The translations under genes were made by a program, and so were the position numbers. From contig CP109468.1 of assembly GCA_036227345.1 (NCBI GenBank), positions 1,488,001-1,552,000 of the forward strand: a stretch of DNA of 64,000 bases. Reading direction: 5' to 3'. The notes beneath the pieces are model-generated. The model ran no database searches, was not told where the DNA came from, and saw only the letters and a program-made list of their open reading frames with translations. Source of the stretch: Streptomyces sp. NBC_01463. GTDB lineage: Bacteria > Actinomycetota > Actinomycetes > Streptomycetales > Streptomycetaceae. Below, one piece after another: positions 40,337 through 48,158 of the stretch (positions within the stretch are counted from its first letter, which is position 1; each line of letters opens with the position of its first letter).

Positions 40337-41464
40337 ATGAAGATCACCGAGGTCGACGTCCACGTCGTCAATCTGCCGCTGGTCAACCCCTTCACCAGCT
40401 CCTTCGAGACGAAGACCGGGGAGACGCGCACCGTGGTGCGTATCAGGACGGACTCCGGGGTGGAGGGCTGGGGCGAGACGATGTGGGGTCGGCCGGTCGC
40501 CGCGATCGTGCGTGACCTCGCCGAGGACCTGATCGGCACCAGCCCGTTCGCCCTGGAGTCCTTCCACCGCCGCCACCACATGGTGCCGTTCTTCTACGGG
40601 TACCTCGGTTACGCCGCCCTGGCCGCGATCGATGTCGCCTGCTGGGACGCCATGGGCAAGGCCACCGGGCAGTCGGTGACCGATCTGCTGGGTGGCCCGG
40701 TCCGCGACGAGGTGCCGCTGACCGCGCTGATCACCCGCGCCGACGCACCGGGTGCCGCCGCGGGCGACCTGCCGGGGGCGCTCGCCGAGCACACCGTGCG
40801 GGTGGTGGCCGAGGGCGGGTTCACCGCCGTGAAGCTCAAGGGCACCAAGGACGTCCAGGGCGACGTCGCGATCCTGCGGGCGGTACGGACCGCGCTGCCC
40901 GAGGTGAATCTGCGCGTCGACCCGAACGCCGCCTGGTCGGTGCCGGACTCGATACGTGCCGGCATCGCCCTGGAGGAGCTGGACCTGGAGTACCTGGAGG
41001 ACCCGTGCGTGGGGATCGAGGGGATGAGCCAGGTCCGCCAGAAGGTACGTATCCCGCTGTGCACCAATATGTGTGTGGTCCGCTTCGAGGATTTCGCGCC
41101 CGCGATGCGCCTCAACGCGGTCGACGTGATCCACGGTGACGTCTACAAGTGGGGCGGCATCGCGGCGACGAAGGCGCTGGCCGCGCACTGCGAGACGTTC
41201 GGCCTCGGCATGAACCTGCACAGCGGCGGCGAGCTGGGCATCGCGACCGCCGCACACCTCGCGGTCGTCGCCAGCACCCCGGTGCTGTCGCGTGCCATCG
41301 ACTCCATGTACTACCTGCACGCGGACGACATCATCGAGCCGCTCACCCTGGCGGGCGGCAGCCTGCGGGTGCCGGACGGACCGGGTCTCGGCGTCACCGT
41401 CGACGAGGACAAGCTCCGCCACTACGCGGAGGTCAACGCACGCGAAGGAGACCTGACCAAGTGA
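40337..41464 (+). CDS. Enolase-superfamily dehydratase (mandelate racemase / glucarate dehydratase-like)
   Basis: A 375-residue mandelate racemase/muconate-lactonizing-type enzyme. The KxK base motif is in AVKLKG; metal ligands lie in RVDPNAAW and EYLEDPC; the His base is in MNLHSGGELGIA. The Lys-His pair suits sugar-acid dehydratases. It follows the amidohydrolase by 35 bp, with a clear GTAAGGAA site, and is coupled to RidA. Substrate not determinable. Confidence 0.88.
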   Translation: MKITEVDVHVVNLPLVNPFTSSFETKTGETRTVVRIRTDSGVEGWGETMWGRPVAAIVRDLAEDLIGTSPFALESFHRRHHMVPFFYGYLGYAALAAIDVACWDAMGKATGQSVTDLLGGPVRDEVPLTALITRADAPGAAAGDLPGALAEHTVRVVAEGGFTAVKLKGTKDVQGDVAILRAVRTALPEVNLRVDPNAAWSVPDSIRAGIALEELDLEYLEDPCVGIEGMSQVRQKVRIPLCTNMCVVRFEDFAPAMRLNAVDVIHGDVYKWGGIAATKALAAHCETFGLGMNLHSGGELGIATAAHLAVVASTPVLSRAIDSMYYLHADDIIEPLTLAGGSLRVPDGPGLGVTVDEDKLRHYAEVNAREGDLTK

Positions 41465-41865
41465 CGACGGACCACCTCCGCCCCGGACGCCGCGCCGTCA
41501 CGACGGCCGGCGCGCCCGCGCCGATCGGCGGGTACAGCCAGGGCATCGCGGCGGGTCCGTACCTCTTCACCTCCGGGTTCGGCCCGCAGGACCCGGTCAC
41601 GGGCGCGCTGGGCGACACCATCGAGGAGCAGACCCGCCAGGTCCTCGCGAACGTGAGCGCCCTGCTCGCCACGGACGGGCTGACGCTCGACGACGTGGTG
41701 AAGGCGACCGTCCATCTCCAGGACGTGCACCGTGACTTCGCGGGCTTCGATCAGGTCTACCGGGAACACTTCGGTGACCCGCGCCCGGTGCGCACCACGG
41801 TGGGCTCCGAGCTGATGGGCATCCTGGTGGAGATCGACGTGGTGGCGCTGCGCCGGAATCCCTGA
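41461..41865 (+). CDS. RidA-family enamine/imine deaminase
   Basis: A 134-residue RidA (YjgF/YER057c) protein; PIGGYSQGIAAGPYLFTSG and GILVEIDVVAL are diagnostic, although the Arg of the usual C-terminal motif is not obvious. RidA proteins hydrolyse reactive enamines or imines formed by dehydratases. The GTG overlaps the dehydratase stop (GTGA), suggesting that the dehydratase product is a nitrogen-containing enamine. Confidence 0.88.
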   Translation: MTTDHLRPGRRAVTTAGAPAPIGGYSQGIAAGPYLFTSGFGPQDPVTGALGDTIEEQTRQVLANVSALLATDGLTLDDVVKATVHLQDVHRDFAGFDQVYREHFGDPRPVRTTVGSELMGILVEIDVVALRRNP

Positions 41866-41877
41866 TCCGGGTACCCG

Positions 41878-41917
41878 TACGTGGGCCGGACCGTCGTCGG
41901 ACGGTCCGGCCCACGTA
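41878..41917. terminator. Strong bidirectional terminator
   Basis: An 18-bp perfect stem (TACGTGGGCCGGACCGTC and its complement) with a GTCG loop, between the RidA gene and the convergent small-protein gene. Confidence 0.85.
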
Positions 41918-41925
41918 TGCGTCCC

Positions 41926-42156
41926 TCAGCCACGCCAGTCGCCCGCGAACCAGGCCCGCAGGCGCGGCCGGTCCGCGCAGGCCGTGAACCGGTCGGCCGC
42001 CAGGTGATCGCTGTACCGCACCCGCGCCGCCTCCCGCTCGCACTGTGCGGGAGTGACGGGCTGCCCCAGGTACCAGCCGGCGGCGAACACGGCGGCCAGG
42101 ACGGCGGCGGCCGCCAGACGGCGCCGGGTGCGGGGTGCGGGTCTCGTCATACGCAT
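41926..42156 (-). CDS. Small membrane-anchored or secreted protein, function unknown
   Basis: 76 residues from ATG 42156: a basic N-terminus, one hydrophobic segment (LAAAAVLAAVFAAGWYLG) and a short hydrophilic domain with two Cys and several Arg/Trp. It could be a signal-anchor protein. ATG 42150 and TTG 42162 are other starts. No family recognised. Confidence 0.55.
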   Translation of the reverse strand: MRMTRPAPRTRRRLAAAAVLAAVFAAGWYLGQPVTPAQCEREAARVRYSDHLAADRFTACADRPRLRAWFAGDWRG

Positions 42157-42218
42157 GACCAACGAGCCTACGGGCAGGGCCCGGTGACCGCGGGACCGCC
42201 TCGGTCACCGGTGCGCGC

Positions 42219-43736
42219 TCAGCCCGTCAGGTGTCCCAGCACCGAGCGCATCGCGCGGCGCACGGCCTCGCGTGACTCCTCCGTCCGGTCGAGGGCGTCG
42301 AAGGTGTGACGGCCGTTCGGTACATCGATCACCTCGGCGTCCGCCCCGTACTTCGTGGCCGCGGTCAGGAACTCCTCGACCGTGGCCGCGATCCCGGGCA
42401 TCTCGCGCCCCACCCGGGTGATGACCAGCGGCAGCGTGCCCGCTCCCGCCACCGCCTCCTCCGGGCGGAACCTGGCGTCCACCGGTCCCCAGGCGGGGAG
42501 CGGGACCAGGACCGGGTAGGAGGCCGCCAGGCAGCGCAGCCAGGCCGGGGGCTCCCGCAGCCAGTGCGCCGCCAGCAGGCCGCCGCCCGAGAAGAACCAG
42601 AGCGCGATCCGGTCCGGGTCCACCCGTGGATCGGCCCGGACCAGCTCCACCGCCGCGGCCACGTCGGCGGCGGCCCGCGGATAGCCGGCCATGTCGTGCA
42701 GCCGGTGATCGAGTGTCACACCGACCGCCCCCTCCGAGGCCGCGTACCGGGCGTACCCCTGGAGGAGCGGCCAGTCCCGCGGGGTCGGCTCGACCCCGGC
42801 GGGCACCGGTCCGCCGTGCACGAACACCACGGCCGGCCGGGGGCCGTCGGCGCCCGGCAGACAGAGGTCGACGTTCCCGTGCCGCTCGGACGGGAGTTGC
42901 GGCACGTCCAGCACGAACGGCCGCAGGTGGGTGGGCGGTTCGGCGGAGCCGGGCGGCACGAGGTGGTGTCCCTCGCCCGCGGCGGCCCGCAGCAGTACGT
43001 CGGCGAGCTCGGCCGGAAGGGACAGCATCGGCCAGTGTCCGGTGGGGAGATCGAAGAACGACACCAGGGGGCCTGCCAGCGGAACCAGAGCCGGGTCACC
43101 GAAGTCGACCCGCTGCTGGACCATCGCGATGCTCGAACCGTTCGCGTCGCACAGCACCCCGGTGACGGGCAGTGCGCCGACCGCCCCGGTCAGCCGCAGC
43201 GGCTGGAGGAGGGTGCCCAGGGGTTGCGGGGAGGCCAGGCCGGTGAGCCGGTCCAGCGCCGCTTCGGGGATGCCCGCGGTGCTGCCCCAGCGCTGCCACG
43301 CGTCGCGGGCCGGAGGATCCAGGTCCCCGCCAGCGCCTTCCGCACCGGCCCGGGCGACCAGTTCCTCGCGCAGGGCCGGGTCCGGCACGGTGGCCAGGGC
43401 CGGCACCCCGTCCTGGCCCGGGCCCGTGTCCACGCAGACGATCCGGCCGATGCGCTCCGCGCGCCGGTCGGCGGCGCCCAGCACCGGGTAGGTGCCGTAG
43501 CCGTGGGCGACCAGGACGATTCCCCCGTCCCGGCCGGGCCCGGCGCCCACCGAGTCGATCACCGCGAGCACGTCCTCGATGTGCGTCTCCAGGCCGACGG
43601 CGTCGCCCGGGCGCCCGTCGAGACCGGCCAGGTTCACCGTGTGCACCCCGGCGCCCGCCGAGACCAGGTGTGCGGCGGTCTCCTCCCACACGTGTGCACC
43701 GGTGAACATCCCTGCCACCAGGACGAATTCGGTCAT
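42219..43736 (-). CDS. Tandem alpha/beta hydrolase, first domain lacking its nucleophile
   Basis: A 505-residue protein with two alpha/beta-hydrolase halves. In the first (about 1-255), TEFVLVAGMFTGAHVW and VLVAHGYGTYPV place Tyr at the nucleophile position, so that domain is probably inactive. The second (about 290-505) has VVFVHGGP, FFSGGGLLAAH with a Ser, and a late His in GRHTF. Cytosolic, no signal. It diverges from a MerR regulator that probably controls it. Confidence 0.75.
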   Translation of the reverse strand: MTEFVLVAGMFTGAHVWEETAAHLVSAGAGVHTVNLAGLDGRPGDAVGLETHIEDVLAVIDSVGAGPGRDGGIVLVAHGYGTYPVLGAADRRAERIGRIVCVDTGPGQDGVPALATVPDPALREELVARAGAEGAGGDLDPPARDAWQRWGSTAGIPEAALDRLTGLASPQPLGTLLQPLRLTGAVGALPVTGVLCDANGSSIAMVQQRVDFGDPALVPLAGPLVSFFDLPTGHWPMLSLPAELADVLLRAAAGEGHHLVPPGSAEPPTHLRPFVLDVPQLPSERHGNVDLCLPGADGPRPAVVFVHGGPVPAGVEPTPRDWPLLQGYARYAASEGAVGVTLDHRLHDMAGYPRAAADVAAAVELVRADPRVDPDRIALWFFSGGGLLAAHWLREPPAWLRCLAASYPVLVPLPAWGPVDARFRPEEAVAGAGTLPLVITRVGREMPGIAATVEEFLTAATKYGADAEVIDVPNGRHTFDALDRTEESREAVRRAMRSVLGHLTG

Positions 43737-43809
43737 GGTCCGCTCCTCCGCGATCCGTGGTCGGCGGACCGGTCACACGCTCCGGCCGCCCTCGCCGGTA
43801 CGGTAGAAG

Positions 43810-43824
43810 CTCCCCCGGAGGGAG
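43810..43824. promoter_or_regulatory. MerR operator dyad
   Basis: CTCCC-N5-GGGAG immediately before the MerR gene and in the gap with the divergent hydrolase. It is of the type bound by MerR regulators between -35 and -10; autoregulation is likely. Confidence 0.45.
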
Positions 43825-43830
43825 GTTCAA

Positions 43831-44775
43831 GTGTTCCTGTCGCACGACGGACTGTGCAGCATCGGCGAGCTCGCGGAGCGCGCCGGCCTCACCGTCAAGA
43901 CCGTCCGTTTCTACTCCGACCGGGGCCTGCTGCCGGAGGCCGCCCGCAGCGCGGGCGGACACCGCCGCTACGGCCCCGACGCGCTCGGCCGGCTGCGCCT
44001 TCTCCGCTCCCTGCGCGCTCTCGGCCTGCCGGTGCGCGAGGTGCGGCGCGTCCTGGACGAGGAGGACGCGGCGGACCGCGTGCTGGAGGACGCCGTCGCG
44101 GGGCAGCTGCGCGAAGTGGGCTCGGAGCTCGCGGCCCTGCGCTGGCGGGAGGCCGGGCTGCGGCTGGTGCTGGAGTGCCCGCCCGGGGACCGGGCCGACC
44201 GGTTGCGCCTGATCGGGGCGGTGGGCGCCCCGCCGGACACCGCTGCGCTGGCCCGGTTCTGGCGGGCCTGGCTGCCGCCGCGGATGCCGGCCCGGGCGAC
44301 GGCCGCGTTCCTGGAGGCGGCGGTGCCCCAGCCGCCCGGCGACCCGGCACCGGCCCAGGTGCTGGCCTTCGCCCGGCTGTACGCGCTCGTGACCCAGCCG
44401 TGCACGGGCTCCGGACCGTGCCAGCCCGAGGCGCACAAGGCCCCGGGGTCCCGCGGTCCCGCCGTGCTGTACGCGGGCCTCGCCCAGGCCTACGAACTGG
44501 CGGGCGCCCCGTTGCGCCAGGGCTTGGAGCCGGTTCCCGGCGAGGAGCTGGACAGCTTCGTGGACGCGTACGCGAGCGCGTACGGCGGCCGTGACACCCC
44601 CGGCTTCCGCCGGCTGCTGGCCGGCCAGCTCGCCGACGATCCGCGGATCGACCGGTACTGGGAACTGGTCACCGAGGTGATCACCCCGCCCGGCGGCCGG
44701 CCCGAGCCGACGCCGGGCTCCGCACACGACTGGCTGTTCGCGGCGCTGGAGGCGCAGACCGCCGAAGCGGCCTGA
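43831..44775 (+). CDS. MerR-family regulator with large effector domain
   Basis: A 314-residue regulator: a MerR winged helix at about 10-80 (SIGELAERAGLTVKTVRFYSDRGLL), a linker helix, then a long helical C-terminal region that should bind a ligand and includes PCTGSGPCQ. The start is GTG 43831, with GGGAGG just upstream. Its likely targets are itself and the divergent tandem hydrolase. Confidence 0.82.
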   Translation: MFLSHDGLCSIGELAERAGLTVKTVRFYSDRGLLPEAARSAGGHRRYGPDALGRLRLLRSLRALGLPVREVRRVLDEEDAADRVLEDAVAGQLREVGSELAALRWREAGLRLVLECPPGDRADRLRLIGAVGAPPDTAALARFWRAWLPPRMPARATAAFLEAAVPQPPGDPAPAQVLAFARLYALVTQPCTGSGPCQPEAHKAPGSRGPAVLYAGLAQAYELAGAPLRQGLEPVPGEELDSFVDAYASAYGGRDTPGFRRLLAGQLADDPRIDRYWELVTEVITPPGGRPEPTPGSAHDWLFAALEAQTAEAA

Positions 44776-44859
44776 GCCTCGAAGAGGCCCAGGCCGAACG
44801 GACGAAACGACAGGGCGGCCGATCCCGCTCTCACACGGTTCCGGGAGGCGCCGGGCAGG

Positions 44860-45099
44860 TCACTTGGTCCGCCTGCGGAAGACGTACGCTCCGCACGCCA
44901 TCCCGGCCAGGAACATCACGATCAGCCACACGTAGAGCGGCGCGGTCACGAGCGGGACGATGAGGCGGACCTCGACCTCGTCGGTGTTCTCGGCGATGAA
45001 CACGATCGACAGGACCGCGATGACGAGGACCAGGATGCGGGCCGGTGTGAACGCGCCCGAACTGCCCCTGCCACCGCTCGACACATCCTTCGGGCTCAT
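44860..45099 (-). CDS. LapA-domain (DUF1049) membrane protein
   Basis: A 79-residue protein with two transmembrane helices (ARILVLVIAVLSIVFIAEN and the LYVWLIVMFLAGMACGAYVF region) joined by a short loop, ending in FRRRTK: the LapA pattern. ATG 45099 has a GGAAGGGG site. LapA proteins take part in envelope and lipopolysaccharide assembly in Gram-negatives; the role in actinomycetes is unclear. Confidence 0.75.
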   Translation of the reverse strand: MSPKDVSSGGRGSSGAFTPARILVLVIAVLSIVFIAENTDEVEVRLIVPLVTAPLYVWLIVMFLAGMACGAYVFRRRTK

Positions 45100-45134
45100 G
45101 AAGCGGCCCCTTCCCTCGACCGGGTGCACCACTG

Positions 45135-45167
45135 CCCCCGGAGCCCCAGGATGGCTCCATCCGGGGG
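45135..45167. terminator. Terminator after the CocE-type hydrolase gene
   Basis: CCCCCGGA (45135-45142) pairs with TCCGGGGG (45160-45167), extended inside by GAGCC/GGCTC, in the gap after the stop at 45223. Confidence 0.55.
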
Positions 45168-45222
45168 CCGGGGGGCGGTGCTGTACCGCCATTCGGGTGA
45201 CGGCCCGGGGGGGTGTGCCGCG

Positions 45223-47049
45223 TCAGTCGGCCGTACCGCCGACCACCGGCAGCTCCAGCACTCCGGTGTCCTCGGGTGCGCTCACGACCGTGACCGGCTT
45301 GATGCCGCGGTTGCCGAAGTAGGCGGTGTCGCTGGCGGCGATCACGAATTCGAGCCGGTGCCCCGTCTCGTACCGGTGGACGATGCCGGGCAGCTGCACG
45401 GTGAAGGGCCGGGTCACGTCGGGCACCCTGACCGGTGAGACGAGCCGGTTCACCAGCGTCCTGGAGCCGTCCGGCGCCACGTCGTACACCTTGGCGAACA
45501 GCACGAGCTTGTCGGCGGCGTCGCCGCTGTTCTGCACGCGCTCGGTCTTCGGCGAGACGACCTTCAGGGTGGCCTTCGGGGCGCCGACGACGTCGACGGC
45601 CGAGGTCAGGGGGTCGCTGCTCCAGCCGAGGTAGGTGCCCTTCGTGTCGTACGGCTTGGGGTCGGGCAGTCCGATGAGACCCGCGAGGGAGCTCTCCGAA
45701 TGACTGGTGGGCACCAGCCAGTTGGTGTACTGGCGGCTGCCGCGGGCCACCTTGGCGCGGTTGTCGACGAGCTTGCCGTCGCCGGAGAGGTACATCTTCC
45801 TGGTCGGGCCGGGCACGGCGGCCGCGGTGCCGTAGCCGCTCTGCCAGTCGCGGTAGTAGGCGAACTCGGGGCCGGTGTCGGTCCTCGTCTCGTGGCGGAG
45901 GTAGCGGTCGAACCAGGCGAGGATGCGCCCGCCGACGTAGCTGCTCTCCAGATTGCCCTGGGCCAGGTCGAGTTCGCCCTCCGCCTGGCCGCCGCTGTGG
46001 CCCCAGGCCTGCCAGATCATCTTGGCGGTGGTGCCCTGCTCCTTGAGCGTCCGGTACGTGGCCGTCGCCTCGTTGAGGTTGAACAGGCTGTCGGCCTGCC
46101 CCTGGATCAGGAGGGTCGGCGCCTTGACGCGCTTCAGATAGGAGACGGGCGAGACGCTGCGCGCGTAGTCGAGCATCGCGGCCGACTTGTCGTCGGGGTA
46201 GCGGCCGGAGTTGAGCAGCCGGATGGTGTCGCAGGCCTGCGGGGCGAAGTGGAGGCAGGTGAGGCTGCCGAAGCGGGACGGGTCGAGGCTGGGGCTGAGG
46301 ATCGTCTGCCCCTCCCCCATCAGGTAGAAGCCGTTGGTCCACTGCCACTTGAAGACGCCCGGGGTGTCCGACGAGACACCCGTGGCCGGGCCGGCGTTGT
46401 TGGGGGCCAGCGCGTAGGCGAGGTCGTTCCAGGTGATGAGCGGGACGAGGGCGTCGACGCGGGGGTCGACGGCCGCGGTGGCCATCTGGATGGCTCCGCC
46501 GTACGAGCCGCCGATCATGCCGACCGTGGGGTCACCGGGGGCGTCCTGGGTGACGAAGTCGGCCTTCGTGCCGTCGTCGGCTGCGCGGGTCCCGCCGAGG
46601 AAGTCGACGAGGGCGGCGGCCGCCCTGCCGTCGGTCTGCGGGTCGTCGAGGCTGATGAGACAGCCGGACTTGCCGAAACCCAGGCCGGAGTAGACGAGTC
46701 CGGCGTAGCCGCGCGAGGCGAACGCCTTGCCGATGCCGTCGGTCGAGCCGTCGGACTTGCTGCCGCCGAAGCCGTTGGTGGCGAGGACGGCGGGGACCGG
46801 ATGCGCGGCGTCGGCCCCGGCCGGGCGGTAGAGGTCGGCGTCCACGGTGCAGGACCGCCCGCCCGCCGACACGGTGAACTTCAGTGCGGTGACGGTGTAT
46901 TCGGACGCCGCGGCCGCTGTTCCCGCCTGGGCGGTGCCGGCGAGTGCGAGGGGCGCGGCGAGCGCGGCTCCGGCGACGAGGGCGAGCGGTTTGCGGGACA
47001 GTGACTTCGACCGGGAACGGAAGCGGGAACCGGAGACAGCACGCGACAC
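45223..47049 (-). CDS. Secreted CocE/X-Pro dipeptidyl-peptidase-type hydrolase
   Basis: A 608-residue exported alpha/beta hydrolase (S15/CocE). The N-terminus is basic with a hydrophobic core and AQAG cleavage region. GGSYGG is the nucleophile elbow, QGQADSLF holds the acid region and AWGHSGG the His; a C-terminal jelly-roll follows. GTG 47049 is preferred for its GGAGG site; GTG 47061 is an alternative. Probably cleaves peptides or esters outside the cell. The operator at 47073-47088 suggests TetR control. Confidence 0.83.
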   Translation of the reverse strand: MSRAVSGSRFRSRSKSLSRKPLALVAGAALAAPLALAGTAQAGTAAAASEYTVTALKFTVSAGGRSCTVDADLYRPAGADAAHPVPAVLATNGFGGSKSDGSTDGIGKAFASRGYAGLVYSGLGFGKSGCLISLDDPQTDGRAAAALVDFLGGTRAADDGTKADFVTQDAPGDPTVGMIGGSYGGAIQMATAAVDPRVDALVPLITWNDLAYALAPNNAGPATGVSSDTPGVFKWQWTNGFYLMGEGQTILSPSLDPSRFGSLTCLHFAPQACDTIRLLNSGRYPDDKSAAMLDYARSVSPVSYLKRVKAPTLLIQGQADSLFNLNEATATYRTLKEQGTTAKMIWQAWGHSGGQAEGELDLAQGNLESSYVGGRILAWFDRYLRHETRTDTGPEFAYYRDWQSGYGTAAAVPGPTRKMYLSGDGKLVDNRAKVARGSRQYTNWLVPTSHSESSLAGLIGLPDPKPYDTKGTYLGWSSDPLTSAVDVVGAPKATLKVVSPKTERVQNSGDAADKLVLFAKVYDVAPDGSRTLVNRLVSPVRVPDVTRPFTVQLPGIVHRYETGHRLEFVIAASDTAYFGNRGIKPVTVVSAPEDTGVLELPVVGGTAD

Positions 47050-47072
47050 GAGGACCTCCACACCGAGGACAC

Positions 47073-47088
47073 CTTACCGACCGGTAAG
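47073..47088. promoter_or_regulatory. TetR-type operator
   Basis: CTTACC-GACC-GGTAAG, a form typical of TetR-family repressor sites. It lies between the likely transcription start and the hydrolase start codon, where binding would block transcription. No tetR gene occurs nearby. Confidence 0.55.
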
Positions 47089-47103
47089 TATTGGGCCGCG
47101 CTC

Positions 47104-47133
47104 ATGCTGTGACACAGGTCATGGCGATGTCAA
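47104..47133 (-). promoter_or_regulatory. Promoter of the CocE-type hydrolase
   Basis: Minus-strand TTGACA (47133-47128) and CAGCAT (47109-47104) separated by 18 bp, upstream of the TetR-type operator. Confidence 0.45.
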
Positions 47134-47213
47134 CGCTCGGGACAGCGTTTCCTGAGAGTTGTTCAGCTTCTTCGCATCACGGCCCGGCCCCGGCCGCGCC
47201 GCCGGCCGCGCGC

Positions 47214-48158
47214 TCAGACCAGCGCGGGCCCCTCGACCGTGAGCGTGGCCGGTCCGCCGTCCGCCGGAGCGTCCAGCAAGGCGGGCACGCCGAGCGGAAT
47301 CGTCAGCCCGGTGGGCCCGTGCCCGAAGCCGAGCTCCTCGACGACCGGAACGCCCAACGGCCCCAGCCGGTCGGCGAGTACGGCCCGCACCTCCGCGTAC
47401 GGCTCGCACCCCGCCCAGGAGCCGCAGGCCACACCGGTCACGCCGGCCAGGGCCCCGGCCCGCAGCAACTGGGTGAAGATGCGGTCGAGCCGGTACGGGT
47501 CCTCGGTGGTGTCCTCGATGACCAGCAGCCCGCCGCGGGCCGGTGTCCGGGCGTGCGGGGTGCCCAGGTCGGCGGCGAGCAGACTCACGCAGCCGCCGTA
47601 GGTGACACCGCGCGCCCGGCCCGGCACCAGGGCCCGCGCGTCCTCGAGACCCAGCGTCAGCACCGTCTCCGGCTCGAACAGCGTGGCCCGCAGCGACTCC
47701 TGGGTCCGCGGGTCCTTCTGGAAGGTCTCCGTCGCCACCATGGGACCGTGCAGGGTGGCGAGCCCCGTCCGCAGGGCGAACGCCTCGTGGAGCACGGTGA
47801 TGTCGCTGTAGCCGACGAACACCTTGGGACCGGCGGCGCGCATCGCCGCCCAGTCCACCAGGTCGACCATGCGGTGCGCCCCGTATCCGCCGCGCGCGCA
47901 GATCACCGCGTCGACGGAGGGATCGCACCAGGCGTCCTGGAGGTCGCGGGCCCGCACGGCGTCCGCGCCCGCGAGGTAGTCCAGCTCCGGGTGCACGTCC
48001 AGCACGTGCGGCATGACGACCGGTTCGAGACCCCACTCGCGCAGGAGGCCGAGACCGGGCTCCAGCCGTTCGGCGGGCACGGGCCCGCTCGGCGAGACGA
48101 CGGCGACCCTGGCGCCCGCGCGCAGCCGGGCGGGACGGGTCAGGGGGGCGAGGGTCAC
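47214..48158 (-). CDS. LD-carboxypeptidase (S66 family)
   Basis: A 314-residue S66 peptidase. The nucleophile Ser is in VGYSDITVL, the catalytic Glu in VIEDTTE and the His in GHGPTG; CARGGYGAHR is also conserved. It removes D-amino acids from muropeptide tails or processes peptide antibiotics (MccF-like). GTG 48158 overlaps the stop of the S9 peptidase (GTGA), making it the last gene of a peptidase operon. Confidence 0.88.
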   Translation of the reverse strand: MTLAPLTRPARLRAGARVAVVSPSGPVPAERLEPGLGLLREWGLEPVVMPHVLDVHPELDYLAGADAVRARDLQDAWCDPSVDAVICARGGYGAHRMVDLVDWAAMRAAGPKVFVGYSDITVLHEAFALRTGLATLHGPMVATETFQKDPRTQESLRATLFEPETVLTLGLEDARALVPGRARGVTYGGCVSLLAADLGTPHARTPARGGLLVIEDTTEDPYRLDRIFTQLLRAGALAGVTGVACGSWAGCEPYAEVRAVLADRLGPLGVPVVEELGFGHGPTGLTIPLGVPALLDAPADGGPATLTVEGPALV

